From contig JBGTIS010000083.1 of NCBI GenBank assembly GCA_041745535.1, forward strand, positions 1 to 45,270: a DNA stretch of 45,270 nucleotides, read 5' to 3'. Position numbers and translations under genes: made by a program. Positions 1 to 8,438 of this stretch are shown here, one piece after another. The notes under the pieces were generated by a model. The model worked only from the letters and a program-made list of their open reading frames with translations, had not been told where the DNA came from and ran no database searches. Positions within the stretch are counted from its first letter, which is position 1. Each line of letters starts with the position of its first letter. This DNA is from JBGTIS01 sp041745535. Lineage in GTDB: Bacteria > Bacteroidota > Bacteroidia > Cytophagales > Cyclobacteriaceae.

Positions 1-768
1 ATCAATCGTATTGAAAGGCGCCAACAGTATGTCTAAGTAAGTGGTAAAAATCAGGTCATCCGATAGTACCCCATACCCTTTGTCGGGTTTGATAGCCAGA
101 TTCTTTATCCATGTCATAGACCCTCCTGTAAAAAAGCCTCTTACCCGCATATTGCCGTATAAGTAAATGTTTTCTGCCATAGGCATTTCATTCTGGTCTA
201 CCAGCACCACTTCCTGGTCTGCCAGAATACGATCCAGATCAATAGAAGTATTATAGGCGAATCCGCCCAAGCGGGCTCCTATTATTTTTCGTACCTTAGA
301 AGGTATAACCGTATGTTCTGGAACTTTGGCGGCCCAACGGTTTCCTTTTTCATAATTTTTGGAATATAAAATGATACGGGTTTCTGTTTCGTCTTCAAAA
401 TCTTTGATATGATAGGTGCCGCCAACTTCATAAAAACCAAAGCTAATGGGCCGGTTATCCAGTTCCTTGTTTTTTAAAGCTACATCTCGCACAAAATCAA
501 ATGATTTGGAATAAGCCTGTCGGACAACAGCATGGAAATCAAGTTTGTCTTTATGGTAATAATTCACACCTGCACCAAAACCTATATTTACATTGGTAGC
601 AAATAACTCGGCATATAAGGGCTCAAGGCGAAAGAAAAGCTTATTGATGGCATATGGATCATCGTACAATTCCTCGTAGGTAATTGCCTGGCTTGTGCTC
701 GTTTGTGCCACTATTTCATGAAAAGGAAAAAAAATGACGGTCAAAAAAAGTAGATAAAATTTCTTCAC
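1..768 (-). CDS. Secreted hypothetical protein, N-terminal 256 codons (cut by the left edge)
   Basis: The frame runs uninterrupted from a GTG at 766-768 to base 1, so the C-terminal part lies outside the window. GTG is chosen because a stop lies eight codons upstream with no ATG between. The product begins with basic residues (VKKFYLL), a hydrophobic stretch and a likely signal-peptidase site after VAQ, so export is probable. The visible part alternates aromatic and polar residues and looks beta-rich (for example NVNIGFGAGVNYYHKDK), which would suit a periplasmic or outer-membrane protein, but I recognise no family. It lies 145 bp downstream of hemL on the same strand and could be read from its own promoter. 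No function is assigned. Confidence 0.7.
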   Translation of the reverse strand, partial: MKKFYLLFLTVIFFPFHEIVAQTSTSQAITYEELYDDPYAINKLFFRLEPLYAELFATNVNIGFGAGVNYYHKDKLDFHAVVRQAYSKSFDFVRDVALKNKELDNRPISFGFYEVGGTYHIKDFEDETETRIILYSKNYEKGNRWAAKVPEHTVIPSKVRKIIGARLGGFAYNTSIDLDRILADQEVVLVDQNEMPMAENIYLYGNMRVRGFFTGGSMTWIKNLAIKPDKGYGVLSDDLIFTTYLDILLAPFNTID

Positions 769-913
769 GGATGAAATTAAATGAATGATACATTATTTCA
801 ATCCATAAAAATATAGGCTATTGTCCAAGAAAACTTTTGGCTTGTTTCTATTTTATTGCACAGGTATTAAATCAGGTTAAAAACAACCAGATTGCAGGAT
901 TTCGGAAACTGTT

Positions 914-2221
914 TTATACTGTTTGAATACTTGCCGCGATAACTTTTAAAGACCTATAATTCGCTTCTTTGAATTTCTCAACCAATTCAGCGGTAATGGC
1001 TGTAGATACAAACAGCGCCTCGTACTGAGAAGGTGCCAGATAAATACCCTGGCTCAGCATTTCTCTAAAATACTGGCCGAACTGTTGGGTATTGGATTGC
1101 AAGGCCGAACGAAAATTATAAACGGGTTGCTCCGTAAAAAACAGCGTAAACATAGACCCGATTTGATTAATTGTGAAATTCAAACCCAGGGCTGTCATAT
1201 TTTCTCTGATGCTTTTTACTAACTGACCCGTAATGTTTTCCAGGTAATCGTAAGTCTGCGGATTTTGATGCAGATATTGTAACATGGCAAAGCCGGCGGC
1301 CATCGCGATTGGGTTGCCCGAAAGGGTGCCTGCCTGATAAACCGGTCCGGATGGCGAAACAAAATCCATAATTTCTTTTTTACCTCCATACGCCCCCACC
1401 GGCAGGCCGCCACCGATAATTTTTCCTAAGGTGGTAATATCGGGTTTGATATTAAACAGTTCCTGTGCCCCACCCTGCGCCAATCTGAAACCTGACATTA
1501 CTTCATCAAAAATCAATAGGATATTTTCTTTGTTACAGATGGTTCTCAATCCGAGTAAAAACGCGCTATCTGGTACAATACATCCCATATTTCCAGCCAC
1601 TGGTTCAATAATAATGGCGGCAATCTCATTCTTGTTTTCTTCTACAAGTTTTTGTACAGAACTGAGGTTATTGTAGTCGGCCAGTAAGGTATCGTGTGCG
1701 GTACCAGGGGTTACGCCGGGGCTATCAGGCACCCCCATGGTGATGGCTCCACTGCCGGCGGCAATCAGGAAAGAATCGGCATGACCATGATAGCATCCTT
1801 CAAATTTGATGATCTTATGTTTGCCGGTAAATCCACGCGCCAGCCTGATGGCCGACATGGTGGCTTCAGTGCCGGAATTTACCATTCTCACTTTTTCTAC
1901 TGAGGGAACCATTTCTACAATTAATTCGGCTATTTCAACTTCTTTCGCTGTGGGTGCGCCAAAGGATAGTGAGCCTGAAATAGATTTTTTTACCGCTTCT
2001 TCAATAAGTGTATGCGCGTGTCCTAAAATCATAGGCCCCCAGGAATTAATCAGTTCAATATACTGGTTGCCATCTTCGTCGAACACATACGGCCCTTTGG
2101 CTGACTTAATAAAAAGTGGGTCACCGCCTACAGCTTTAAAAGCCCTGACCGGGGAATTCACCCCGCCTGGAATATATTTTTGTGCTTCGGTAAATAATTT
2201 TTTACTCTTTACGGTTTGCAT
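914..2221 (-). CDS. hemL: Glutamate-1-semialdehyde 2,1-aminomutase
   Basis: A PLP-dependent class III aminotransferase-fold enzyme that converts glutamate-1-semialdehyde to 5-aminolevulinate, the last step of the C5 route to tetrapyrroles; cytosolic. The sequence shows the family N-terminus (IPGGVNSPVRAF), the NSGTEATMSAIRLAR cofactor-binding region, YHGHAD, the IFDEV motif and the PLP-binding lysine in TTLGKIIGGGLPVG (about residue 267). The length of 435 residues is normal. The ATG at 2219-2221 is preferred over an in-frame TTG seven codons upstream because the family begins close to this point. It follows the periplasmic-binding-protein gene by 36 bp on the same strand, so it is probably the last gene of a guaA-led unit. 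Confidence 0.97.
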   Translation of the reverse strand: MQTVKSKKLFTEAQKYIPGGVNSPVRAFKAVGGDPLFIKSAKGPYVFDEDGNQYIELINSWGPMILGHAHTLIEEAVKKSISGSLSFGAPTAKEVEIAELIVEMVPSVEKVRMVNSGTEATMSAIRLARGFTGKHKIIKFEGCYHGHADSFLIAAGSGAITMGVPDSPGVTPGTAHDTLLADYNNLSSVQKLVEENKNEIAAIIIEPVAGNMGCIVPDSAFLLGLRTICNKENILLIFDEVMSGFRLAQGGAQELFNIKPDITTLGKIIGGGLPVGAYGGKKEIMDFVSPSGPVYQAGTLSGNPIAMAAGFAMLQYLHQNPQTYDYLENITGQLVKSIRENMTALGLNFTINQIGSMFTLFFTEQPVYNFRSALQSNTQQFGQYFREMLSQGIYLAPSQYEALFVSTAITAELVEKFKEANYRSLKVIAASIQTV

Positions 2222-2257
2222 GTATTTATTATTTTTCCACAAAAATGGATCGTTTCG

Positions 2258-4000
2258 TTAATGAACCGTTTTAACAGGTTGGTTAACAATGCTAAGTTCC
2301 GAATCTTTAAAAGTAATAATAGGTACTACCTGATTATCATTCGCGTTATAATAATTATAACCCATATGGAACCGACTGGGGAAGGTTTCGTCTTCCTCAA
2401 AAAACTTCTGGAAGTAAATGCCATATTTAAAAAGTGTTTTCCCAAGAAAATACATGGCATCATACCCTTCATAACAAAATTCGGAAGGCAGGGTATTGAA
2501 CCTCCTGGTATAATTAGTCCGAAATTCAGTAATCGCGTCCTGATGATACCGAAACCGGGGTGCCATAAGCATTACCCCAATATTTTCAAGTTGTTCCGTA
2601 GTAATTGTGGCAATTTGAAACCAGTTTTCATGACCAAATACTGGAATCTGGTGCCCGGTTTTTAATATCCCACCTAATGTATTCGATACAATTAATTCAT
2701 TATCGGATGCCACATAAATGTGACCAATGGTTCCCAAACTGTCAAGTTCATGAATCATATTCTGTATACTGGCAGATTCTTCTGGTAGGAATTTTTGCAT
2801 AACAGACTCGCCGGTCAGAAACTCTTTGTCATACGTGTTTTTGTAGCTTACTGCTTCTAACGAATCCTGTATCCCTGGTCCGTAAATGATTACGGGCATA
2901 CTTCTCGCCAAAGAATCCAGGGCGAATGCCGCGGCCTTACGCGCCTGGGTTTCCACACTGGGGCGTATCAGAAAGGAAAACGGATTATCGCCTATTACCT
3001 GAGGATTGCTCGATACCGGGTTAAACATATTAATCCTGTTTTCAAGTGAAAAAGCAGAAACCATAGGGCTTGTATTGGCCAGCAGTGGACCAATAATTAC
3101 ATCCATAGTTTTCAGTTCCGGGCTGGTTAGTAGTTTCGCGGTGGTTACACTATCGCGTTGGGTGTCGTAAGCATACACTTCAATATTGATATTTTCCTTT
3201 TTCAGGTCCTCGGCAGCCAACCTGATCCCGTTGTATAAATCCAGCACCAACTGATTGCTCTGTTGCCGGGTACCGGCAGAAAGGTGGTTATAAGTAAAAG
3301 GAAAAAACACGCCAACCCGATAAACCTCTTTTTTGATGGAGGATTCCTGGGTTACTGTAACAAATTTCTCAGTATCCAGTTCAAATGCCTGTACCAGCGA
3401 ATCCAGTAGCTGGTGCTTTTGCTCTTTGTAGGGCTTGAGTATAATCGCATTGGCCAAAGCCTCGCCAATATCTTTATCTTCAGGATAATTTTGATAGAGA
3501 ACTTCCAGATTTTCCTGGGATTTCGCTTTCCGCAAATAGTATTTTTTCATGGCGGCAGCATTCTCCTGTAGCGATTTGGTGTTGCCCTGGTTCTTTTTTA
3601 TCTCCTTTAAAGCTCCCATACCTTGCACGTAGTAGCCTTGTTCAAAGTATGTTTTAGCCAGCCAGAAGTAAACATCATTGATTTTACTCCATTTGGGATA
3701 TTTCTGAATAATCTGAAGAAACATGTTTTTCGCCACCGCATACTGGTCCAGATAATGGGCGCTTAACCCAAAATGAAAAGACGCGTATTCCAGATAAGGA
3801 TTGTCTTCCTGAAATTGGTTTAAGGACTTCATCGCTTCCATGGCCAAGGAATACTTCCCTTCGTCGAACAGCACTTTGGCGGATTTGTACTGAATTTGAA
3901 GGCTACTTTCCTTCGGGGTTTTATTTCTCTGGGCTACCAGATAATTTCCACTGGTTACAAGTAAAAAAATAATACTTAAATAAATTTTAATATTCTTCAT
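2258..4000 (-). CDS. TPR plus type-1 periplasmic-binding-protein domain, secreted
   Basis: A 580-residue exported protein. MKNIKIYLSIIFLLVTSGNY followed by LVAQ is a signal peptide. Residues about 30-180 contain helical TPR-like units (LEYASFHFGLSAHYLDQY, KINDVYFWLAKTYFEQGYY). The rest resembles the LivJ-type substrate-binding fold (RVGVFFPFTYN, LYNGIRLAAEDLKKE, VIIGPLLANTSPMVSAF, GYDAMYFLGKTL). No permease or ATPase gene is nearby, so it may not be a transporter component. The TPR-plus-PBP1 layout recalls LpoA, the periplasmic activator of a peptidoglycan synthase, but similarity to LpoA itself was not tested. The ATG at 4000 gives a proper signal peptide; an in-frame GTG at 4033 would overlap guaA. 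It sits 23 bp after guaA and is probably co-transcribed. Confidence 0.8.
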   Translation of the reverse strand: MKNIKIYLSIIFLLVTSGNYLVAQRNKTPKESSLQIQYKSAKVLFDEGKYSLAMEAMKSLNQFQEDNPYLEYASFHFGLSAHYLDQYAVAKNMFLQIIQKYPKWSKINDVYFWLAKTYFEQGYYVQGMGALKEIKKNQGNTKSLQENAAAMKKYYLRKAKSQENLEVLYQNYPEDKDIGEALANAIILKPYKEQKHQLLDSLVQAFELDTEKFVTVTQESSIKKEVYRVGVFFPFTYNHLSAGTRQQSNQLVLDLYNGIRLAAEDLKKENINIEVYAYDTQRDSVTTAKLLTSPELKTMDVIIGPLLANTSPMVSAFSLENRINMFNPVSSNPQVIGDNPFSFLIRPSVETQARKAAAFALDSLARSMPVIIYGPGIQDSLEAVSYKNTYDKEFLTGESVMQKFLPEESASIQNMIHELDSLGTIGHIYVASDNELIVSNTLGGILKTGHQIPVFGHENWFQIATITTEQLENIGVMLMAPRFRYHQDAITEFRTNYTRRFNTLPSEFCYEGYDAMYFLGKTLFKYGIYFQKFFEEDETFPSRFHMGYNYYNANDNQVVPIITFKDSELSIVNQPVKTVH

Positions 4001-4023
4001 TGAATTATGATTAATCAGGCTTC

Positions 4024-5568
4024 TTATTCCCACTCGATAGTGGCGGGCGGTTTTGAGCTAATATCGTATACCACCCTGTTTACCCCTTTTACTGTGTTAA
4101 TTATATTATTAGAAACATCACTTAAAAAATCATAAGGTAAATGACACCAATCGGCGGTCATACCATCCACACTGGTAACGGCACGCAAACTTACCACATT
4201 TTCATAGGTACGCTCATCGCCCATCACGCCCACGGAACGAACCGGTAACAAAATGGCACCAGCCTGCCATACCTGATCGTATAACCCTTCTTTTTTTAAA
4301 TTACTTACAAATATATGATCAACTTCCTGCAAAATACGCACCTTTTCAGGTGTAATATCGCCCAGAATACGAATAGCCAGTCCGGGACCAGGAAAAGGAT
4401 GTCGACCCAAAATACTTGTACTGATTCCCAAAGTTTTACCAACCAAACGAACTTCATCTTTGAAAAGTGTATTAAGCGGTTCCACTACCTTCAGATGCAT
4501 TTTTTCTGGTAATCCCCCTACATTATGATGCGATTTAATGGTGGCAGACGGGCCTTTCACCGAAACCGATTCAATCACATCCGGATAAATAGTGCCCTGG
4601 CCCAACCATTTTACGCCTGTGATTCGCTGGGCTTCAACATCAAACACTTCAATAAAAACCCGACCAATTGCTTTTCTTTTTTCCTCTGGATCGTGCAAAC
4701 CCGCAAGGGCCGCATAGAACTGTGCTTTGGCATCCACGCCTTTTACATTGAGACCCATGTTTTTATAAGAGGCCAGCACATCTTCAAATTCATGCTTCCG
4801 CAACAGGCCATTATCCACAAAAATACAATGCAGGTTTTTGCCGATAGCCTTATGAATGAGCATAGCCGCTACTGAAGAATCCACACCACCCGACAGGCCC
4901 AGGACTACCTGATCGTTGCCCAGTTTTTCCTTTAATTCGTTAACGGTAGTTTCTACAAAGGTATCGGGCGTCCAGTCTTGTGAGCATTCGCAAATATGCA
5001 CCACAAAGTTTCTCAACACTGTTTTTCCTTCCAGAGAATGGGTTACCTCCGGATGAAACTGAATACCGTAAGTTTCTTCATTTTTGATTTTAAATGCCGC
5101 TACCGAAACCGAAGGTGTTTTGGCAATTACTTCAAAATTATCCGGAACTTTTGCAATGGTATCGCCATGCGACATCCAAACCTGCGATTCCAGCGTCAGC
5201 TCTTTCAGCAAGTCGTTGTGCTGATCTATCTGATTGAGGCGGGCTCTGCCATATTCTCTGATTTTTGATGGGACTACATGTCCTCCTAATTCCTCTGCCA
5301 TCAGTTGAGCGCCATAACAAATGCCCAGCACCGGTACTTTGCCCAAAAATTCTGATAATGGAATCCGGGGGGCTTCTTTATCTTTTACAGAGCAAGGACT
5401 GCCCGATAAAATAACACCTTTCACGGTTTGCCCGTTTTCGGATACATCTCCATTCAAAAAATGATTAAAAGGATGGATTTCACAATACACATTTAATTCT
5501 CTGACACGCCTGGCGATTAACTGTGTGTACTGTGAGCCGAAATCAATAATAATAATTTTTTCTGTCAT
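4024..5568 (-). CDS. guaA: GMP synthase (glutamine-hydrolysing)
   Basis: Converts XMP to GMP using ATP and glutamine, the final step of de novo guanine nucleotide synthesis; cytosolic. A class I glutamine amidotransferase domain comes first: nucleophile Cys84 in GICYGAQ, with His172 and Glu174 in FHPEV. The N-type ATP pyrophosphatase domain follows, with the P-loop SGGVDSS at residues 226-232. The C-terminal dimerisation domain ends in the conserved PPATIEWE. At 514 residues it is full length. Its ATG lies about 60 bp downstream of a TAnnTTTG-type box, and the gene probably heads a unit with the binding-protein gene and hemL. Confidence 0.98.
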   Translation of the reverse strand: MTEKIIIIDFGSQYTQLIARRVRELNVYCEIHPFNHFLNGDVSENGQTVKGVILSGSPCSVKDKEAPRIPLSEFLGKVPVLGICYGAQLMAEELGGHVVPSKIREYGRARLNQIDQHNDLLKELTLESQVWMSHGDTIAKVPDNFEVIAKTPSVSVAAFKIKNEETYGIQFHPEVTHSLEGKTVLRNFVVHICECSQDWTPDTFVETTVNELKEKLGNDQVVLGLSGGVDSSVAAMLIHKAIGKNLHCIFVDNGLLRKHEFEDVLASYKNMGLNVKGVDAKAQFYAALAGLHDPEEKRKAIGRVFIEVFDVEAQRITGVKWLGQGTIYPDVIESVSVKGPSATIKSHHNVGGLPEKMHLKVVEPLNTLFKDEVRLVGKTLGISTSILGRHPFPGPGLAIRILGDITPEKVRILQEVDHIFVSNLKKEGLYDQVWQAGAILLPVRSVGVMGDERTYENVVSLRAVTSVDGMTADWCHLPYDFLSDVSNNIINTVKGVNRVVYDISSKPPATIEWE

Positions 5569-5628
5569 AGGAATAGCTTAAGGCATCCTCTGTTATTAAT
5601 AACTCATATAAACTTGAATCTTCCCGCT

Positions 5629-5636
5629 CAAAAGTA
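5629..5636 (-). promoter_or_regulatory. Candidate -7 box of the guaA promoter
   Basis: Read on the minus strand the bases are TACTTTTG, an exact match to the Bacteroidota -7 consensus TAnnTTTG, about 60 bp before the guaA ATG in the only intergenic gap upstream of that gene. No clear TTG is visible at the expected -33 distance, so the assignment rests on the -7 box and position alone. Confidence 0.45.
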
Positions 5637-5682
5637 AATATTTTTAATTGATTTATTAAAACCAGGGGCTACGGTTTCAACA

Positions 5683-6273
5683 TCAGGGAGCAGTGAGATT
5701 TTTATCATCCGCATTTTGAATACCCGAAACACCTCCCGACACAATAAACTTCATTACATCAGCCCCGGAAGCATTCAGGGGAGTAACATATTTGGCGGGA
5801 ACGATAAAGATATTACCTGAAAAATTATAGGAATGTGGCATATAAACCGCCACCTGTCCTGGGAGTCCTAAATGAGTAAGATCTTCCTGGGTAATAAAGC
5901 CTGGTTTCTGAATAGAAAATTCCGGATTAAATGTAACAAGAACCGGCTGGTTAAATTTTTTTTTATCGCCTACAAACGCATCAATAAGGTCTTTGATAGA
6001 AGTATAAATGATATTGACCAGCGGAAGGCGGATTAAAAGGCTTTCCATAAAATTAAACAAGGGGCCAGCCAGTAAGGTGGAGGCCAGATAGCCTACCAGC
6101 GTTATAATAGCCAGAATGGTGAGCAGCCCCAGGCCTGGTATTTTATAGGGAATGAGTCCATCCAGCCAATTGATGGTTTCAAAGATAATAAAAATGGTAA
6201 GGGCAATGGGTACAATAAAAAGCAATCCCCTTAAAAAATACTTCAGCAGAATGTTAATTTGATTTTTTTTCAT
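5683..6273 (-). CDS. DUF502 family membrane protein
   Basis: A 196-residue integral membrane protein. Residues about 5-35 (LLKYFLRGLLFIVPIALTIF) and 50-75 (GLLTILAIITLVGYLASTLL) are hydrophobic segments. They are followed by the family signature LLIRLPLVNIIYTSIKDLID and a soluble C-terminal part (VAVYMPHSYNFSGNIFIVP). The biochemical role of DUF502 proteins is not established. The ATG at 6273 is used because the longer frame, from 6336, would begin inside the nqr terminator hairpin. The gene lies immediately beyond that terminator, so it probably has its own promoter or depends on read-through. Confidence 0.85.
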   Translation of the reverse strand: MKKNQINILLKYFLRGLLFIVPIALTIFIIFETINWLDGLIPYKIPGLGLLTILAIITLVGYLASTLLAGPLFNFMESLLIRLPLVNIIYTSIKDLIDAFVGDKKKFNQPVLVTFNPEFSIQKPGFITQEDLTHLGLPGQVAVYMPHSYNFSGNIFIVPAKYVTPLNASGADVMKFIVSGGVSGIQNADDKNLTAP

Positions 6274-6283
6274 TATGAATATA

Positions 6284-6315
6284 ATAAAAAAGGCTTTGCT
6301 CAAACAGCAAAGCCT
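6284..6315 (-). terminator. Intrinsic terminator of the nqr operon
   Basis: On the minus strand a perfect 10-bp stem (AGGCTTTGCT with AGCAAAGCCT, arms 6306-6315 and 6291-6300) with a 5-base loop is followed by TTTTTT and further Ts. It starts about 20 bp after the nqrE stop codon. This is a textbook rho-independent terminator and places the 3' end of the nqr transcript after nqrE. Confidence 0.9.
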
Positions 6316-6336
6316 ATAAATATTGATTTGAGACAA

Positions 6337-6948
6337 TTATAGAACGATCCCAATAAATGACTTGAAAGCAATCCCCATCAGGCCGGTAATCAGCATGGTG
6401 ATGCCCAAACCTTTCAGGCCGTTTGGCACGTTTGAATATTTTAATTTTTCTCTGATAGCCGCCAGGGCAATAATAGCCAGTGCCCAACCAATACCAGAGC
6501 CAAGTCCGTATACAGTTGCGCCTGCCAGATTCAAATCTTTCTGCACCATAAACAATGATCCACCCAGAATAGAGCAGTTAACGGCGATAAGCGGTAAGAA
6601 AATACCCAAAGAACCGTACAGTGCCGGCGAAAATTTCTCAATCACCATTTCCACCAACTGCACCATAGCCGCGATTATGGCAATAAACATAATGAATGAC
6701 AAAAAGCTGAGATCGATGGAAGCAAAATTTTCACCCATCCAGGTTAAAGCCCCTTCTTTCAGCACATATTCGTTCAGCAGCCAGTTGATGGGTACGGTAA
6801 CCGTAAGCACGAAAACCACAGCCGCCCCTAGTCCCATGGCAGTGGATACTTTCTTGGAAACGGCCAGATAGGAGCACATTCCCAGAAAGTAAGCAAATAT
6901 CATATTTTCGATAAAAATGGCTTTAATGCCAATGTTCACAAGATCCAT
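6337..6948 (-). CDS. nqrE: Na+-translocating NADH:quinone reductase subunit E
   Basis: An integral membrane subunit of the Na+-pumping NADH:quinone oxidoreductase; it belongs to the NqrDE/RnfAE family of paired six-helix proteins. The sequence opens with IGIKAIFIENMIFAYFLGMC, in which the cysteine is one of the conserved ligands of the intramembrane iron centre shared with NqrD. It carries a second conserved cysteine segment (LIAVNCSILGGSLF). At 203 residues it is normal in size. It is 12 bp from nqrD and is the last gene before the operon terminator. Confidence 0.97.
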   Translation of the reverse strand: MDLVNIGIKAIFIENMIFAYFLGMCSYLAVSKKVSTAMGLGAAVVFVLTVTVPINWLLNEYVLKEGALTWMGENFASIDLSFLSFIMFIAIIAAMVQLVEMVIEKFSPALYGSLGIFLPLIAVNCSILGGSLFMVQKDLNLAGATVYGLGSGIGWALAIIALAAIREKLKYSNVPNGLKGLGITMLITGLMGIAFKSFIGIVL

Positions 6949-6960
6949 AGTATGTATTGA

Positions 6961-7635
6961 TTAATGTTCTACGTAACCGGTTTTAGTTCTTTGAACCCAG
7001 ATCAGAATACCCATGATCATGAAAGCTCCAATAGAGTCGACCATGAGTCCGTTGGTAGGGAAATTCTGTAGGCCTATGGCTTCAAAAACTTTGATATCGA
7101 AGATGGAACCGGATCCTAATAATTCTCTGAAGAAAGCCACCGTAAGAATGATCCAGGCATATCCAAAACCACTACCTAATCCATCAAGGATAGAATCCCA
7201 GGGTTTGTTACCCATGGCGAAAGCTTCTAACCGGCCCATTACAATACAGTTGGTAATAATTAACCCGACGAAAGCTCCCAAAACCTTATACATATCATAA
7301 TAATAAGCTTTTAGTACTTCACTCACCAGGGTTACCAGTGTGGCTACAATAGCCAGCTGTACAATAATTCGAACCCGGCTGGGCACCAGGTTTCTAATTA
7401 ACGAAATGGTAAGGTTAGAAAAAACCACCACAAAAATCACCGCGATGGACATAACCAAGGTTGGTTCCAATTTTATTGTAATTGCCAACGCCGAGCAGAT
7501 TCCCAATACCTGAATGGTAATGGGATTATCATCTACCAAGGGGTCGGTTACAAATTTTTTCCTTCTTTTGGAGAGAATTGGTTCCGAAGGTTGTTTTTTA
7601 ACCTTCGGTTGCTCCAAAGTTTCAGCATTACTCAT
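6961..7635 (-). CDS. nqrD: Na+-translocating NADH:quinone reductase subunit D
   Basis: A membrane subunit paired with NqrE. After a basic soluble N-terminus, the hydrophobic helices contain the cysteine segments PITIQVLGICSALAIT and FVGLIITNCIVMGRLEAFA, corresponding to the intramembrane iron site of the complex. The GNKPWDSILDGLGSGFGYAW stretch is typical of NqrD. The 224 residues include an N-terminal extension of about 35 residues (EQPKVKKQPSEPILSKRRKK) that is hydrophilic and lysine-rich. It sits between nqrC (50 bp upstream) and nqrE (12 bp downstream). Confidence 0.97.
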   Translation of the reverse strand: MSNAETLEQPKVKKQPSEPILSKRRKKFVTDPLVDDNPITIQVLGICSALAITIKLEPTLVMSIAVIFVVVFSNLTISLIRNLVPSRVRIIVQLAIVATLVTLVSEVLKAYYYDMYKVLGAFVGLIITNCIVMGRLEAFAMGNKPWDSILDGLGSGFGYAWIILTVAFFRELLGSGSIFDIKVFEAIGLQNFPTNGLMVDSIGAFMIMGILIWVQRTKTGYVEH

Positions 7636-7685
7636 ATTTTCTTCTATTTAATTATACTTATTACAAACAGAATGACTGTATTGCT

Positions 7686-8438
7686 TTATTTTAAAAAAGA
7701 TACACTATTACCTGCTTTCGCTTTTTTAATAAATTCCTGATAATCACCCAGATAATTCTTTAACATATTATTAACCCCGGTACCCGTCATAGAGGCTCCT
7801 GACATACCGTCCACCTGGTGGTCGCTAAGACCTTCTTTGCCTTCACCTTTTACCATGGTAATAGATACCAGGTTGCCCTGATCGTCGTATATTTTTTTGC
7901 CGGTATAGCGTTGTTGTACTTCCGGGGTAGCGATTCGAGCTCCCAATCCCGGAGTTTCCGCCTTATGGTCAAATGCCACACCTTTTATGGTATTAAAATC
8001 ACTCGCTAACGCGATGTAGCCCCATATTTTATCCCACAGGCCATTACCATATACTGGAAATATATAAGATTCAACCTTATTAGGATCATCTTGACTGATG
8101 AATTCATAAACCGGATAAAACCTTTCCTCCGGCGCTATTTTATATTCTTTGGCTACATCTACGCCTGCGGCTGTCAGTGGTTCGCCTTTTCGATTGGTGG
8201 TTACTTCCTGTCCGTTAATGTCAACCACCATCGATTTAATTCTTTGGTCGTAAATGGTCAGTACGTCATCTCCTTCTTTCAAATCCATAACCGCTCCCAA
8301 AATCTGCCTTTTGGTATCCAGTTCGATCTGCTTTTGCTGTGCCGGTTTCAGGCCTACTGACGCGAATGACAGCAAACCTCCCAAAATAATGGTGAGAACC
8401 GCGGAAAAAACAATGATGTATGTATTAGACTGTCGCAC
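7686..8438 (-). CDS. nqrC: Na+-translocating NADH:quinone reductase subunit C, FMN-binding
   Basis: A membrane-anchored subunit with one N-terminal helix (TYIIVFSAVLTIILGGLLSF) and a periplasmic FMN-binding domain that carries covalently attached FMN. The flavinylation segment is VDGMSGASMTGTG at residues about 209-221. At the usual acceptor threonine position of the SGAT motif this protein has serine (Ser216). ApbE-type flavin transferases are known to accept Ser or Thr, so activity is still likely. The GTG start at 8438 lies inside the 3' end of nqrB, giving a 14-bp overlap that suggests translational coupling. Confidence 0.95.
   Translation of the reverse strand: MRQSNTYIIVFSAVLTIILGGLLSFASVGLKPAQQKQIELDTKRQILGAVMDLKEGDDVLTIYDQRIKSMVVDINGQEVTTNRKGEPLTAAGVDVAKEYKIAPEERFYPVYEFISQDDPNKVESYIFPVYGNGLWDKIWGYIALASDFNTIKGVAFDHKAETPGLGARIATPEVQQRYTGKKIYDDQGNLVSITMVKGEGKEGLSDHQVDGMSGASMTGTGVNNMLKNYLGDYQEFIKKAKAGNSVSFLK

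Noticed and set aside
2258..4033. GTG start at 4033 for the periplasmic-binding-protein gene
   Set aside because: It would put 11 residues in front of a clean signal peptide and overlap the guaA stop; the ATG at 4000 fits better.
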